Numbered from the stretch's first letter, positions 1-13,040 are shown. The stretch: 64,000 nt of DNA from Gossypium raimondii (GCF_025698545.1 NC_068570.1:55385924-55449923), one strand, 5' to 3'. Made by a program: numbers and translations. The notes: generated from the sequence alone by a model not told the origin.

Positions 1-640
1 TTTAATTGATTCTAATACTTATGATGAACATCATAGGTGGGTAAGATGAATATATGCATCCTATGTTGTGTAGACATGCGATCTAATTTAAATGGACTCC
101 ACTAGTGTGTGTTTGTTGGTTAGGATTAGGTTTGTCTCGATCTTAATGCTATTGGTAAGTTAAACCCTAAGTGAAAATTATAAGATTATTTATTGATAAG
201 GAAAATAATTTCAATCGGGCCACCCCTTGGTTATCGAAACAATACGGAGAGATTGGTTACTAGACCCGACATCGACAACTATAACCAGTTTATTAAAGAA
301 CATTAAAAATAATCTTTTTATCAATGATCAAACTCATGAATTAAACGAGAATTTTAGCTTTAACTACAACTTTATCATATTGATTTTCCCCCAACTTTTT
401 ATTACTTTTTTTTAATTTGACTTTAATTTTAAGTTTTTTAAAACTCCATTAATCTTTATTTTATTTATTTTTGTTAAAAAATAAAAATATCATTGTCATT
501 GTAAATTCGACTCTACTCACTATTATTTAAAAGAAATTTATTTTGACAGTCGAGAAAATTATAAAATATATTTGAAAAATATTGTCAACCATTTCAATTA
601 TACACTTAAAATATAAAAAGTAAAAACCTATAAAACTTAA
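1..640. other. AT-rich intergenic sequence, no gene seen
   Basis: No reading frame here looks like a protein and no repeat boundary could be fixed. It is the distal upstream region of the COX16-like gene. Confidence 0.5.
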
Positions 641-660
641 ATTTTACTTTTGAATAGCTG

Positions 661-758
661 AGATATAAACCGACCTGGGTATTGAATTTTGGGCTTGGAT
701 TTTACCCATGAATACCTAAGATATGAACCGACCTGGGTATTGAATTCTGGGCTTCTAC
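661..758. repeat. 58-bp tandem duplication in the COX16 upstream region
   Basis: The phrase beginning agatataaaccgacctgggt at 661 recurs at 719 as agatatgaaccgacctgggt, followed in both by a near-identical attgaatt(t/c)tgggctt. The offset is 58 bp. It lies immediately upstream of the inferred 5' UTR exon of the COX16-like gene, so it may be part of the promoter, but no function is shown. Confidence 0.8.
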
Positions 759-779
759 TTTTAAATTTAACTTGCTGTC

Positions 780-1607
780 CCTGCCCAATCATTCCTTCCT
801 TCCTTTTCCTCCTTGTGTTTCTCTCAACTCAAACTTTTCAAATTTTAATTTTTGTTTTCAAGCAGATTCAGAACATTACCCGTCTCAAGAAGGTATGTAG
901 ATTGATTTCTATACCTTTATTTTGTTTTACTTTACTATGTTTAAATTTTGCCCTTTTCCTCTTTAAACTGCAATTTTAGCTATCAATTTGTGTGTAGCTT
1001 GAAAAGGTTATGCTGGAAATTTGTTTAATAAATTTTCTGGAAAAAATAATTTTTGAGATTAGTTGAATAAAATAAATTTGTTTTTATTTTTAATTATTTG
1101 GGTTTTTACTGGAAAATAAGAATTTATGGTTATTAAGCTGTAATTTTAGTCGAGCAAAACAATGGGTTCAATTCAACATTATTATTTAAAACATAAAAGA
1201 AACTTAAATTTGTTTGAATTTGGAAAATTTGTTATATTGCGTTAATAGATAGCGAAAATGTCAAACAAAAATTCTGTAGGAAAATGAAGAGTTCGAGCTT
1301 CATAGGATATATATGTTAAAGGCTTTTATCTTTTACTTGAATAAGTCACTCATCTGTACAAATTGCAAAGGGTTTTAACTTATCTATGTTATTTCGAAAC
1401 TTCATATTTCTTGAGTACCGATATCGGACACTTGGATATGGGATATGACCTTCAATCATATCCAGTTTCAAGCACATACCCGTATCTAACACTTAAGTAA
1501 CAGACTGATTTGCAATGAATAGTGCATTTGAGTTCTTTTTGGCTATCAGAACTCAATAGATAAGTAAATATAGCCTGAATTCTATTGAAACTGACATTCT
1601 TATACAG
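780..1607 (+). other. Probable 5' UTR exon and 5' UTR intron of the COX16-like gene
   Basis: A pyrimidine-rich stretch with cttccttccttttcctcc ends in ...aagaag|gtatgt at 892/893, a strong plant donor. A plausible acceptor (tatacag) ends at 1607, 22 bases before the ATG at 1630. The exon start (about 780) is a guess. The intron of about 715 bp is inferred from splice sites only. Confidence 0.55.
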
Positions 1608-1629
1608 TTTGTTTCATGATTTGCTGAAA

Positions 1630-3029
1630 ATGACATCTGTTGAGGGAAATACGGCTGAGCCTCGGAAAACTAGTAATCCAGCTGCTAACACTGCTAAGAT
1701 TCAGAGTTCATCATCATCATTCCGAAGGTGGGGTAGGAAGTATCCTTTTATCAGATATGGGCTTCCAATGATTTCGTTGACTGTGTTTGGGGCAGTCGGC
1801 CTTGGTCACCTCTTGCAGGGCAGGTTAGTTTCGGTACACTTGATTTGCAAATTGATTTTCCAAACTACTTTAGTGGATGAGATCTATGTTTCGTCTGGCA
1901 GTGAATATATCTGCTGTGCAGAGAACAGCAGATGTCATGTTAACTTTGAGGGGCAAACCATGTTATACCGTAGATAATTGCTCAGTTCTGTTCACGGTGT
2001 ATTTCTCATGATCGGAGTTGGACCTATGGTATTAGGTCGTCAGTTCTGATGGTGGTATATGGTTGTAAATTTTTAAAGTTGGAGAAAAGAATTCCAATGA
2101 CAATAGGATGTAATCATATGATTGGAAATAGAAGGCTATTTTTGCCTTCTTGTTTGACTTGAATTAATCTAGCACTCTATGATTCTTACACACACACTCA
2201 CTTGTATGCACATATCTTACTGCGGTTTTCAGGTAGATAACCAAATTAGTAGTTAAAGGAAAATGTTTTAGTATGATTCTTGTTTGGGCTCTTTATCGAT
2301 TGAATGTCAAGCATAAGGTTCAAGCTCGGTCATCTATTAGTTTGGTTTGGTTGATTTAGTTGGTCGAGTTAGACGACCTTCTATCTGATTTTCTAACTGA
2401 AAATTCGAGGGCTTGATCAATGTCCATGAAAGGTGCCACTGCTTAAACTAAGAGTACATATCACTGCTGCATTTTTGTCTATCTAGAGTTCACAAGACTT
2501 TCAGTTTTCATGTTCCAATCGAAAACTGCTGATCATTATGTGAACTTCTATTTTCAATATGATTATCTGTTTCAATCACTGTTGCAACACCTCTAATCCA
2601 TAGTTAGTACTTATCATCATCATTTTGTTCGATCTTCTAAAATTTTAGAGTATTTCGTAGTTCAGCAAGGATATAGCAAAGGTGAAAGATGATCAAGAAT
2701 GGGAAATTATCGAGACGAGGAAAGCATTATCAAGAACAGGACCCATTGATGCATATAAGCCAAAAAAGATTTCATTAGAGGAAGAATTAAAGGTATACAA
2801 GATTTTTATTCTTATGTTATTCAAACTTGGCTCTGATCATCGGATATATCTCCATACCCATGTTTAAATGTGCGTTGGACATGAATATCAAACATAAGTA
2901 CTTCGAGAAAATAAAGAGTCTTTGTGGGACGGTTTTTCTTTTGTTTTGTAGGCTTTGCAACAGAAGGTTGATATAAACAACTATGATTACAAAAGAATTC
3001 CGAAGCCGAATGAAGGCAACTCAGGCTAG
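1630..3029 (+). CDS. COX16: COX16-like cytochrome c oxidase assembly protein
   Basis: Three exons, 1630-1823, 2666-2792 and 2952-3029, all with GT-AG introns and compatible phases, give 132 residues. COX16 proteins are small inner-mitochondrial-membrane factors that help assemble cytochrome c oxidase, especially the COX2 module (family knowledge). Residues 31-42 are basic (RRWGRKYPF), followed by one hydrophobic segment at about 43-62. The soluble tail has the family's [20 protein letters not shown] stretch and ends in a lysine-rich KRIPKPNEG region. The ATG at 1630 is chosen over the upstream open frame because TSVEGN begins the hydrophilic head and an acceptor lies just before it. The length fits plant members. 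The hit rests on recalled family motifs. Confidence 0.88.
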
Positions 3030-3330
3030 TATATTTTGTGCTCTCAATCCAAAAGGTTTCTTTCATACTTGCAGTAATATTAGGATTTTGGTGCTTTTTT
3101 TTTTGTGGTCGTTGCATATTTATAAATACCCACTTTTAATCCAAATTCGTTAAGAATATGTTGCTCATGTTGTAATAGATTGTTGTGAAAACTTAAAACA
3201 CAATTTTGGTAGTTGAGATTAATGTATGTAGCACATGGTTTAATATTCCATTTGAGAATTTTTGAAAACATTGATCGTTATTTGGAATTAAGTGTGAGTG
3301 TCGGATATAAGGATAAAGGTATATATATTT
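3030..3330. other. 3' flank of COX16, no gene seen
   Basis: AT-rich sequence containing the probable COX16 3' UTR. The short open frames on the opposite strand have no recognisable content. Confidence 0.5.
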
Positions 3331-4740
3331 TGTAATGGCCTAATTTCTTCTGGTCCAAACAAAAACAAAAATACATTAATAATCAAAAGTCCATTTTACA
3401 AATGAATAAAATATAAAAGCCCAAATCCAGACCCTAAACTATCCAAGACCTATTTGTTAACCCAAAAGTTTAAAACCTTAAACTACCTAAATGACACAAT
3501 ACCCAAAGGCTTATACAAGTCCAAACCCTAAACTATCCTAAGTTATCAGAAAGCTTAAAACCCTTTAGCAGTTGTTGCCCTCGCCATGTTAGCAGGCACT
3601 TCATCCGAAGGCTTCTTGTTACCCACGCCCCTAGGATTGCCTTTTGCCATGGTTACACCGGAAGGGCAAGGAGCACGTCCCTTATTGTCGTTGACTTGGC
3701 CTCCTTTACCACCACCATGCAAAAACCTATAAAAAGATAGAAAAAAGAACAAAGAAAAGGAAAAAACAAAAATGAAATATTGTAATTAATTTGGCTATAA
3801 AAGCTTGAACTCTGTAATTTTTTATCAACAATAAAATAGAGAACAAAAACAAAAAGAACAAAAAAAATCATTAAAAGATTTATTTTTTATATTTTTGAAA
3901 TTTCGAGAAGAAAAAAACAAAAAAGATTTATTTATTTTTTTGTTTTACCTGTTGACGTTTCACTTCACCGCCATCATGGGTGGCCCTCTCCGATTTGAAT
4001 GGTCTCCGAATCCATTAGGATTCGTCGAGGGCCTTGTCGGGAAAGGGTGAAGTCGAAAGCCTTCTTTGCTTGTTGAGTTTTGACTGGGTTTTTTGGGATT
4101 TTAACCCTAGATTTACGTTTTATGCATAAAAGGGCTCAAAAGGGGGATTTTTGAGAATTTTAGTCACCGGAGGTGGCAGTCTCTATCGCTAATGACCGGC
4201 GGCTACAGCGGAGACCTACCATCCCTATGGTCGGATAAGGGGGGAGGGTTGAGAGAAAAAAAGAGCAAAGAGTTTTTTTTTTAAATTAAAGGAAATAATT
4301 TTTTTTAATTATTATTTTTACTTATTTTAGGTCCCTTGAATCAGTGTCATTTTGGGCTTGGCTTCATATGCCCTAAACGACGTCGTTTTGACGCAACAGG
4401 AAGACTAGACCCGAATACCTTTAGGATACATGTGTTTTCAAATGGAGGGTCTAATTGCTGTTTAGGCCATTTTGTTTTTTTTTGCTATTTTTTAATTTCG
4501 TCCCATATTGTTTTTTTTGTTTCATTTTATTTCTATCCCTTTTATTTTGTTCTTGTGCAATTTAGTTCCCTAACTTAGACAACTTCTTTGGAAGTGACAT
4601 GCGTAGTGGTGGGCATAATAACCTTTTTGGTCCTTGTGCATTTTCACATATATTAATTTAATCCTTTATTTGTTTTTTTTTGTTTTGTTACAATTCATAC
4701 TTTAAGGTTTTTTTTTTAGTTTCAATTTAGCCCTTTTAGA
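3331..4740 (+). mobile_element. 5' part of an LTR, left arm
   Basis: It corresponds to the minus-strand LTR at the right end. Shared landmarks include a stretch near 4140-4170 (ttttgagaattttagtcaccggaggtgg) matched by ccaccggaggcgac read on the minus strand near 16135, and a stretch near 4385-4460 whose translation contains GGSNCCL, matched by EGSNCCL on the minus strand near 15870. Similarity stops near 4740 (tttcaatttagccc), after which the sequence jumps directly to internal coding remnants, so the LTR 3' half is deleted. Confidence 0.7.
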
Positions 4741-4859
4741 AGATGGAGAAATTCTCCTATCGAGTATTCTCTGAAGACTATTCTCCATTGAAGGAATTTC
4801 TGGCTATCCAAAGACAAGAAAACATCTCTGAAGAAAAATAGATGGCAATTTTTTGAAGT

Positions 4860-6030
4860 CTCTGAAATGAAGATGTTGAGTGGCGGGCCCCTTGAATGAT
4901 TCCCAATGAAATCCTCTATCGATGTGGAGACTTTGACTGGGTTGTTTTACTTGGGATATGGATAGCTGTCAAATATGCCCCTTTACTAGTATTAAGGTAG
5001 TACAGATCGATGCAGTTTATTCCAGCAACACGAGGGTTGACCCAACGTGAGTTTGCATACGATGGTGACAATTATAAAAAGGTTAGTGAAATCTAATATA
5101 TGGAACCGAACTCATAAGATGAAGAAATTTATCGCATATCTTATAACAACCCTAGAATACGATTAGTGGTGGAATAAAAGAATCAACGATAATATCCTTT
5201 CGTTAAGTCAAGAAAATATCTTGCCAATAAAAGAGCACTTGCAAGTGATCCCGTCAGAATTAGGTATTGTGAGCAAGACTTTGAAAAGAGAAGTTTAGAG
5301 CTGGGAAAAAGGATAGAGAAGTTGGAAGAAGAGTAAATTCAGCTAGGGTTAGACATTGATTTCCAAAGATTAGAAACCGAAAAAATGAGAAAGGGAAAGA
5401 ATAAAGCTGAAGAGGACTTGAACAGTTTAAAAACGGATTACAAACTTTGCTTATAAATAAGGACTGTCTGGTTGGGCAAAATGTCGGCACAGTAGCGATA
5501 GAAAATCCAAAAAAAAAGAATAGAGCCGATAAGTGGGAGGGAAAGTTTCAAGATGCTCGAGTCCTTGAGGATGCTATAAAATGAGAATTGTTAGAATGTT
5601 AAGTTGAAAAATTTGGATTGAAAGCTTAGGTAGCGGAGTTAAAAAGCTCTTTGCATCGACACTGTAGTCGTAACTCTTTGACTGAGTTGAAAGCAAGTCG
5701 GGTTAAGAATGAGGAGTTGAAAAAAAAGGTAGAACTTGATACCTCATTACGAAATTGTGAACTATAAATTGAGCTTCTCGTAGAAACTAGGGAAACAAAA
5801 ATTGGAAAGAGCCATTCCAATACTCCTAGGGGCAGGTCAGAGATAGGAACCATGTTACGAGCAAAGCTTTGGCCCAAATACGAGAAGTGACTAACCATTT
5901 GCAAGCCTAGCTGTTCAAGCTGACGTTCTGAGCCTGAAATATAAATCAGAGTTGGATTGGGGCAAAGAATTAGCTTGACTTCTTAGGAAAGTTAAGGTTT
6001 TGAGCGTTAAGGCAATGCCATATATGTAAA
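4860..6030 (+). pseudogene. DUF7745 / coiled-coil protein remnant, left arm
   Basis: Fragmentary translation shows blocks typical of the plant DUF7745 protein found inside many retroelement derivatives: IPATRGL near 5020, then charged coiled-coil stretches such as FEKRSLELGK and LETEKMRKGKNKAEED (about 5278-5415), and SLHRHCSRNSLTELKASR near 5650-5700. Many stops and frameshifts break it. The function of the intact family is unknown to me. The match is from recalled family sequence, so it needs a profile search. Confidence 0.55.
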
Positions 6031-6239
6031 ATGTATTTGCCTTATATAAAGAAACTTATTTTCTAATAAAATTGTTCTAATGGAATTAAACTAGAATTAA
6101 TGTCTTCTTGCATGCATATTTACCATTCATTAGAATTGCATTTCATTTCATACATTAAATTTCAAGAAGATTTCTTTAATTAATTATAGAATTGTGACAT
6201 TTACTCTTGAAATTATCAAAAATCTGCAAACGTGACATC

Positions 6240-7390
6240 GCTATGGTACTCAAGGTAAAATTAAGGTTATGGATCGAAGACTAGAAATGCTGGAACAAAC
6301 CCAAAAGTATATGCATGACCAATTAGCTAAGGTGCAACAAGATATGTAAAATTGGATATAGGAATATCAGAGAAACATAATAAGTCAGTTAACTCAGTTG
6401 TTGGCTGAAGGAGTTGACAAATGGAAGAGTATTGTGATAAGCTTTAGAGATGAGAACGAAGACCTTGCTTACCCCTCAGGTTTTACCCTATTGCACATTT
6501 AAGCTCAACAGGAGATGTGTTTACGAGGAGTACTTGGCATTATAAGACCGTAACAGTATTAGGCTGACACTTTTAGACTAGTAAATTATCTTGTGGCTTT
6601 AGGTTCCAACCCCGGAGACGACCTAACCAACCTTGTTCTAGATTTGAATGATATGATGGAAACGGAAAAGGTAAAAGTAGAACTTCCAAAATAGCTGAAA
6701 GATCATTTTAAATGGTTAGAGGAAAAGTTCAGAGCAATAGAGGGAGTTGACATCTTTTGTGGAGTTGATGTCAATGAGTTAAGTTTGGTCCCGAACCTAG
6801 TACTTCTGTTGAAATTTAAAACCCCAGAATTTGAGAAGTATAATGGGACCAGTTACTTTGAAGCTCATATTACAGTGTTTATCAAAAGAATGATAGGTTA
6901 TGTCAATAATGATCAGTTGTTAATATATTGTTTTCAAGATAGTTTAATCGGACTGGTTGTAAAACGGTAAAATTGGCTGAATCGTGCCCGAATCAATTCA
7001 TGGTGTAGGCCTTCATGAAGTAGTACAACCACGTGACTGATATGATGCATGATAGAATTACGCTATAGAATATGGATAAAAAAATCAAATGAGAGTTTCA
7101 GGTAATACGCCTAAAGGTGGAAGGATGTGGCAGCACAAGTGCAACCACCTTTATTGGAAAAGGAAACAACAATGCCCTTTGTTAATACTTTGAAGGCCCT
7201 GTTCATCAATCATATGTTAGATAGTGCTATTAAGAGCTTATCAGATATAGTTATACCTGGGGAGATGATCGATAACGTGATAAAAAGTGAAAAGATAGAT
7301 ATAAGAGAAAATGTCAAAATGTCTGCCTTGAAAAAGGAGAACGAGGTAGTATACAATATGAATTATTTAGAGCCAGCCGCAATAGCGTAG
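6240..7390 (+). pseudogene. Retrotransposon gag remnant, left arm
   Basis: Open pieces at 6785-6970 and 7127-7390 carry a Retrotrans_gag-like core: EKYNGTSYFEAHITVF, RMIGYVNNDQLLIYCFQDSL, then QPPLLEKETTMPFVNTLKA and GEMIDNVIKSEKIDIRE. Upstream, near 6270, a coiled-coil with the order ...RLEMLEQTQ... is visible. In intact relatives this protein forms the particle core. Stops at 6968 and elsewhere, and frame changes, rule out function. Confidence 0.75.
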
Positions 7391-7479
7391 CCTAAGACCA
7401 TGACGGCCAACCATTAGGGCTTTTCGAGTCGCTTATCTCAATGACGTATGGAGAACTATAGTAGAACTTATTCGATAGT

Positions 7480-9070
7480 AATGTAGTATTGTCGTTTTAC
7501 CTAAAGCTTATGCAGCCTCCATTTCCAAAATGGTATGACACAAATGCTCAGTGCGAATATCATGCAGGGATAAAAGGACACTCGATTAAAAATTACATCA
7601 CCTTCAAGAAGATCAAAAGAATTATCAAAATGGGAATAGTAAGGTTTGATGATCCATTGACGCTTAATGTGGTTGAAAATTTGCTACCCAGTCATCCCTA
7701 TAAAAGGGTAAACACAATAATCTAATATCAGGGCAAAAAAATTAAAACCAACGTTGAGGAGGTGAAGTCTCCATTAAAATGGGTTTGGCAGAAAATGGTA
7801 AGTATAGACTTGATCATTCAAGATTCAGAGGACATACCAAAAGGAGTAAAAAGCTATTGCGAGTTTTACGTTACAAAAGGATATGAAATTCAAAAGTGTG
7901 TCGAATTTACAACTCTAGCACAGAGTTTGATGGACAACAAAAAATTAAATTTTTTTGAAGATATTGAATTCAAAAGGGGTAGATATTTGTGCCTTGAAGA
8001 TAGAGTATAAAAAAAAACTTGTAAGGTCAACCACCCAGTAGTTATCTCCCGTCCAAAAGGCAATGAAGTCGTGAAACAAGCCACACCAAGAATCATAATC
8101 CAAAAACCCGTGACCTTTTCTTACAAGGATAACAATAGGGTCTCATGGAGGTATGATTGCAATGTGATGAGTTTGGGAGGAGAAAACTCAAAAGTCACTT
8201 TAGGAGGGGTCTAGGATGTTAGTTTTTTTCACACAATGGCAAATGTTACAACCATGTGAATGTAAAAACTAAACCCCTCAAGAGAGAGGCCCTAGTAGTC
8301 GAGCTTAAGAAGCGAAAAATCACTAGACCTGAGTCACCAGTCAATAAGCCAGTGACCAAGAACGAAGCTAAAGAGTTCTTGAAATTTTGAAGTACAGCAT
8401 GTACAGTGTAATAGAGCAACTACATAAACTGTCAACTCGAATATCAATTTTACCCTTTTAAGCTTAGAGACACATCGTAATGCATTAATGAAGGTGCTAA
8501 ATAGGAGTTACGGCATCAATAACAATTCCACGAATAAGCTGGATCGTTTGGTCAACAACTTGAGTGTTTGACAATTTTATTTTCTTTAACGATGACAAAG
8601 TACCTCTAAGAGGTATGAGATCAACAAAAGCTCTGCATATCACTATTTGTTGTAAGGGAAATATATTGCTTGGAATATTAATTAATAATGGGTTTGTCCT
8701 AAATGTTTTACCTCTATCCACATTAAATAGGTTGTTAGTCGATAACTTTCACATGAAGGCCTACATAACATAGTAAGGGTGTTTGATGGGCACAAAAAGA
8801 AAAGTAATGGGGAGGATCGAAATACACTTCTAATCGGTCAAAATACATATGAGGTGGACTTTTTGGTAATGGACATCAAGCTCACTTACAAATATTTTTT
8901 AGGAAGGCTTTGTATTTATTTAATAGGGGTAGTGCCATCATCGCTGCATCAAAAGTTAAAGTTGGTGACAGAAGGTTGGTTGGTCACGTTAAACGTTAAA
9001 AAAGTACATATTGCATTTGTGACTAGTGACGTGTCCTACATAGGACAGATGAAGATGCTGTAGAATGCTC
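7480..9070 (+). pseudogene. Gag C-terminus and aspartic-protease-like remnant, left arm
   Basis: Residual peptide blocks are CEYHAGIKGHSIKNYITFKK (about 7552-7611), SPLKWVWQKMVSI, then CEFYVTKGYEIQKCVEF. Further on come NGFVLNVLPLSTLNRL and an NTYEVDFLVMDIK...LLGR-like block (about 8840-8910), which resembles the retropepsin region of Ty3-type elements. Frameshifts and stops interrupt it. Its mirror copy lies on the minus strand at about 11.4-12.7 kb. Confidence 0.65.
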
Positions 9071-10150
9071 ATTTTAATCATTGAAATTTGTTAATACAAA
9101 TTTTTTAATGAAGGAAGCAAGATTCTCGCACCAAAAATATCTAAAACCATGAGGATGAGTCTATAATGGATGGTCGGGAAGGGAGTTTTGCTAGGAAGAA
9201 GACTTGAAAATGATCTCCAAGGAAGGGTTAATGCACCAATGTTGATGGTTAAACAGGATCGTTTTAGCTTAAGGTACAAGTTAAAAGATGAATGAACTAG
9301 AAAAGAAGCAAGAGAGAAAGGAGGCGCGACTGAGTGGGGAAGAGATTAAATGGGAACCAATAATCTTTCCCCATATATTTGAAACATTCGTGTTAGAAGA
9401 AGTCATCTACGCTAAACGAAAAATAATAGAAAAAAAACTAGATAGCCAAGACTGTAGGAAGAATGTTAGAAAATTTAAACATCAACGCTATATCTGAAGT
9501 GGACTTTCTGGTAATGAACATCAAGTCCACCTGTAACTATTTATTGGAATGAAGGCTTTGTATCTATTCAGCAGGGGCAGTGTCATCGTCGTTGCATCAA
9601 AAGTTGAAAGTGACAAAAGGTTAGTTGGTCACGTTAAACGCCTAAGTATATCATTACATCTGTGACTATTGACGTGCCCTACATAGGGACAAATGAAGCT
9701 AATGCATACTCTTTTCGATCATTGAAATTTATTAGTACAACTTTTATTGCTGAAGGAAACAAGATCCTCGCGTCAAAAAATCTAAAGCCACAAGGATAGG
9801 TTACAATTAATAGTCAAAAATAGAATTTTACCGGGAAGAAAACTTGGAAAACACCTCTAATGAGAGGTTAATGCATCAATGCTAACGAATAAATAGGATC
9901 ATTTTTCGCTTAAGCTACAAGCTAGATACAAGACAGAAGATGAATGAATTAGAAAAGAAGCAAGAAAGAAGGAAAGTGCGACTAAGTGAGGAACAAATTA
10001 AGTGAGAACTAATGATCTTTTCCCATATATATGGAGCATTCATGTTAGGAGAAGTCATCTACCTTGAATAAAAAATAATTGGAAAAGAAAGCCAGATAAC
10101 TAAGACTGTAGGAAGAATATTAGAAAATTTAAACGTCAACGCTGTATCTG
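8840..10150 (+). repeat. Tandem duplication of about 650 bp, left arm only
   Basis: The block from gaggtggactttttggtaat (about 8850) through the KKQERKEARLSGEE-type stretch near 9300-9500 recurs from gaagtggactttctggtaat (about 9497) to 10150. Shared marks include ttggtcacgttaaacg (both units) and ctagatagccaagactgtag versus ccagataactaagactgtag. The right arm has a single copy, which explains why mirror positions shift by about 650 bp outside this unit. Confidence 0.8.
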
Positions 10151-10676
10151 AACAATTGGATCGTAGAGGAGATTCTTGTAGTTTTTAGGACTATTTTAGA
10201 GTAATGTTCAAAATATGATTGTTTTAAAATTGGGAGCAATAGGGATCCTTTTGTGAAAAAGGCACATAACTATTATCTTTATTTTAATGAAAATAATTTG
10301 TTTTTTGTGTCCTGTTTAGCAAATATTTAACTACTCCTTTTATTCATATTCATACAATAATGAATCATTCTAAAATTCATTTTTTCATTAGGTTTCCTTG
10401 TTAGAGCCTTGTTATAGGAATATAATGAGACCAAAGGAAAAAATGAATTTAAAATGATAAATTGTGTGAGATAAGTATGAATAAAATGAGTAGTAAAATA
10501 TTTGTCAAATGGGACACAAATGCATTATTTTCATTGAAATAAAGATAGTGGTCATGTGTCTTTTCACGAAAGGATCTCTATTACTCCTAGGCTTAGATCA
10601 ATAGGCATGTTCTAAATATTACTCTAAAATAGTCTTAAAAATTACAAGAATCTCATCCACAATTTAGCTGTTCAGA
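10150..10676. repeat. Imperfect palindrome at the junction of the two arms
   Basis: Reading right from 10148 (gaacaattggatcgtagagg) and left from 10676 gives the same sequence with moderate divergence: the gtagtttttaggactatttt block, the ctattatctttattttaatg block and aaattcattttttc occur in both. The symmetry point is near 10411, between ggtttccttg and ccaaagg. The short centre of about 40 bp is the only unpaired part. Confidence 0.85.
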
Positions 10677-10679
10677 ATA

Positions 10680-13040
10680 TTTTCGGAGGTGTAAGGACGA
10701 ATTTTTAATAAGTTCCCTTCCTCGGTTTCCTTTTTAGATATATCGTTGACTCTTAAATTTTATCACATTCTTCCCACAGTCTTGGTTATTTGGCTTTTTT
10801 TTCTATAATTTTTCATTCAAGGTAGATGACTTCTCTTGACATGAATGTTTCATATATATGGGGAAAGATTATTGGTTTCAACTTTATCTTTTCCCCACTT
10901 AGTCGCGTATTCTTTCTTTCATGCTTCTTTTTTTGTTCCTTCCTTTTTTGTCTTGCATCTGGCTTGTAGCTTAAGCAAAAAATGATCCTGTTTATTCCTT
11001 AGCATTTGTGCATTAACCTTTCATTGGAGGTATTTTTCAAGTTTTCTTCTTGACAGAACTCCTTTTTTGACTATTAATTGTAAACCAATTCTTGTGGCTT
11101 TAGATATTTTTGGTGCAAGAGTTTTGTTTCCTTCAGCAATAAAAGTTGCATTAATAAATTTCAATGATCGGAAAGAGTATTCTATAGCTTCATTTGTCCG
11201 TATATAAGGCACGTCAGTAGTCATAGATGCAATGATATACTTAGGCGTTTAACGTGACCAACTGACCTTTTGTCACATTCAACTTTTGATGCAACGATGA
11301 CGGCACTGCCCTTGCTGAATAGATACAAAGCCTTCTTCTCAATAAACAGTTTTAAGTGGGCTTGATGTTCATTATCAGAAAGTCCACTTCATATGTATTT
11401 GGATCGATTATGAGTGGTATTTTGATCCTCTCCATTACTTTTCTTTTTGTGTCATCAAATGTCCTTACTATATTATGCAGGCCTACATGTGAGAGCTATC
11501 AACCGACAACCTACTTAGTGTGGGTAGAGGTAGAACATTCAGGGTAGACCCATTATTAATTAATAGTCTAGGTAGTGTATATCCCTTAAATGAGTAGTGA
11601 TGTGCAGAGCTTTTGTTGGTCTCATACCTCTTAGAGGTATTTCGTCGAAGTTGAAGAAAATAAAATTGTTAGCATTCAAGTTGTTAACCAAATGATCTAA
11701 CTTATTCACGAAAATGTTATCGACGACGTAACTCTCATTTAGCACCTTTAATAATCCATTGCAATGCGTCTTTGAGCTTAGAAGCGATGTTAAAATAGAT
11801 ATAAGAACTAGCTGTTTGTGTAGTTGTTTTACTACATTGTATTTGATGAGTTTCAAAAATTTTAAGAATTTTTTAGCTTCGTTCTCGGTCATTGGCAACT
11901 CAGGTTTAACATTTTTCCCTTTTTTAGGCTCGGCTACTAGGGTCTTTCGTTAAGGGGTTCAGTTTATGCATTTACAGGGCAGTAGCGTTTCCAACTGCAT
12001 GTGGAGAAATCGACACCCTCGACCCCTTTTGAAGTAACTTTTGAGTTTTCCCCTCTTGGAATCATCACATTGCAATTATAATTTCATAAGACCTTCTTGC
12101 TATCTTGTAAGGAAAGGCCACGAGTTTTTAGTCTCGGTCTGGCTTGTTTTTTGACTTCACTGCCTATTGTCTGGAATATTATCACTACTGAGTGGTTGAC
12201 CTTGTAAGTTTTTTTTATACTACCTATTTTAGAGGCACAAACAACTACCCCTTTTGAATCCTTAATATCTTTAAAAACTTTAAAGTTTTTTATTGCTCAT
12301 TAAGTTCTGAATTCGACGCACATTTGGATTTCATGTCCTTCCGCAATGTGAAACTTGCAGTAATTTTTTACTTTTGATATGTCCTCTAAATCGTGAGTGA
12401 TCAAGCCTACATTTACCATTTTCTGCCAAACCCATTTTAATGGAGATTTTTCTTAACGTTGGTTGATCCATTTGCTTTAATTATCCCTTGGTCGGGATGA
12501 TTGGGTAGTAGATTTTTACTCACATTAGGCGCTGAAGAATCATCAAACCTTATAGTTCCCATTTTGGTAAATTTATCGATTGAATTCTTGAGGGCAATGT
12601 AATTTTCAATCGAGTGCTCTATTATCCTCGTATGACATTTGCATTGAGCATGTGTCATACCACTTTGAGAATGGAGGTTGCATGGGCTTTTGGTAAAACG
12701 ACGATATTATGTGAGCGTTGAACATGTTTTGGTATAGTTCTCCATACATCATTGGGATAGGTGTGAATTGAATTTTTTATGTATTTGGCTCGAACTAGAT
12801 TCTTGTATCGGAGGGCTTTGATGGTTGGACGTTATGGTCTTAGGCTGTGCTACTATAGCTGGCTTTGAATAGTTCATATTGTATACACTCACAGTATTTA
12901 CTTCATTTTGTTTTTTTAGACAAACCTTTTAACATTTTATCATATATCTATCTTTTCGCTTTTAACGCGTTGTCGATCATCTCTTTGGACACAGTTATTT
13001 TCGAGAAGCTCTTGGTAGTACTACCCATCATATGATTAAA
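10680..13040 (-). pseudogene. Protease/gag-end remnant, right arm
   Basis: On the minus strand the blocks found in the left arm reappear: MTENEAKKFLKFLKLIKYNV (11898 down), ALHITTHL, CKCHTRIIEHSIENYIALK (about 12630), SPLKWVWQKMVN (about 12440) and, near 13000, KEMIDNALKA. It has single copies of the unit duplicated in the left arm. Stops and frameshifts are frequent. Confidence 0.65.
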
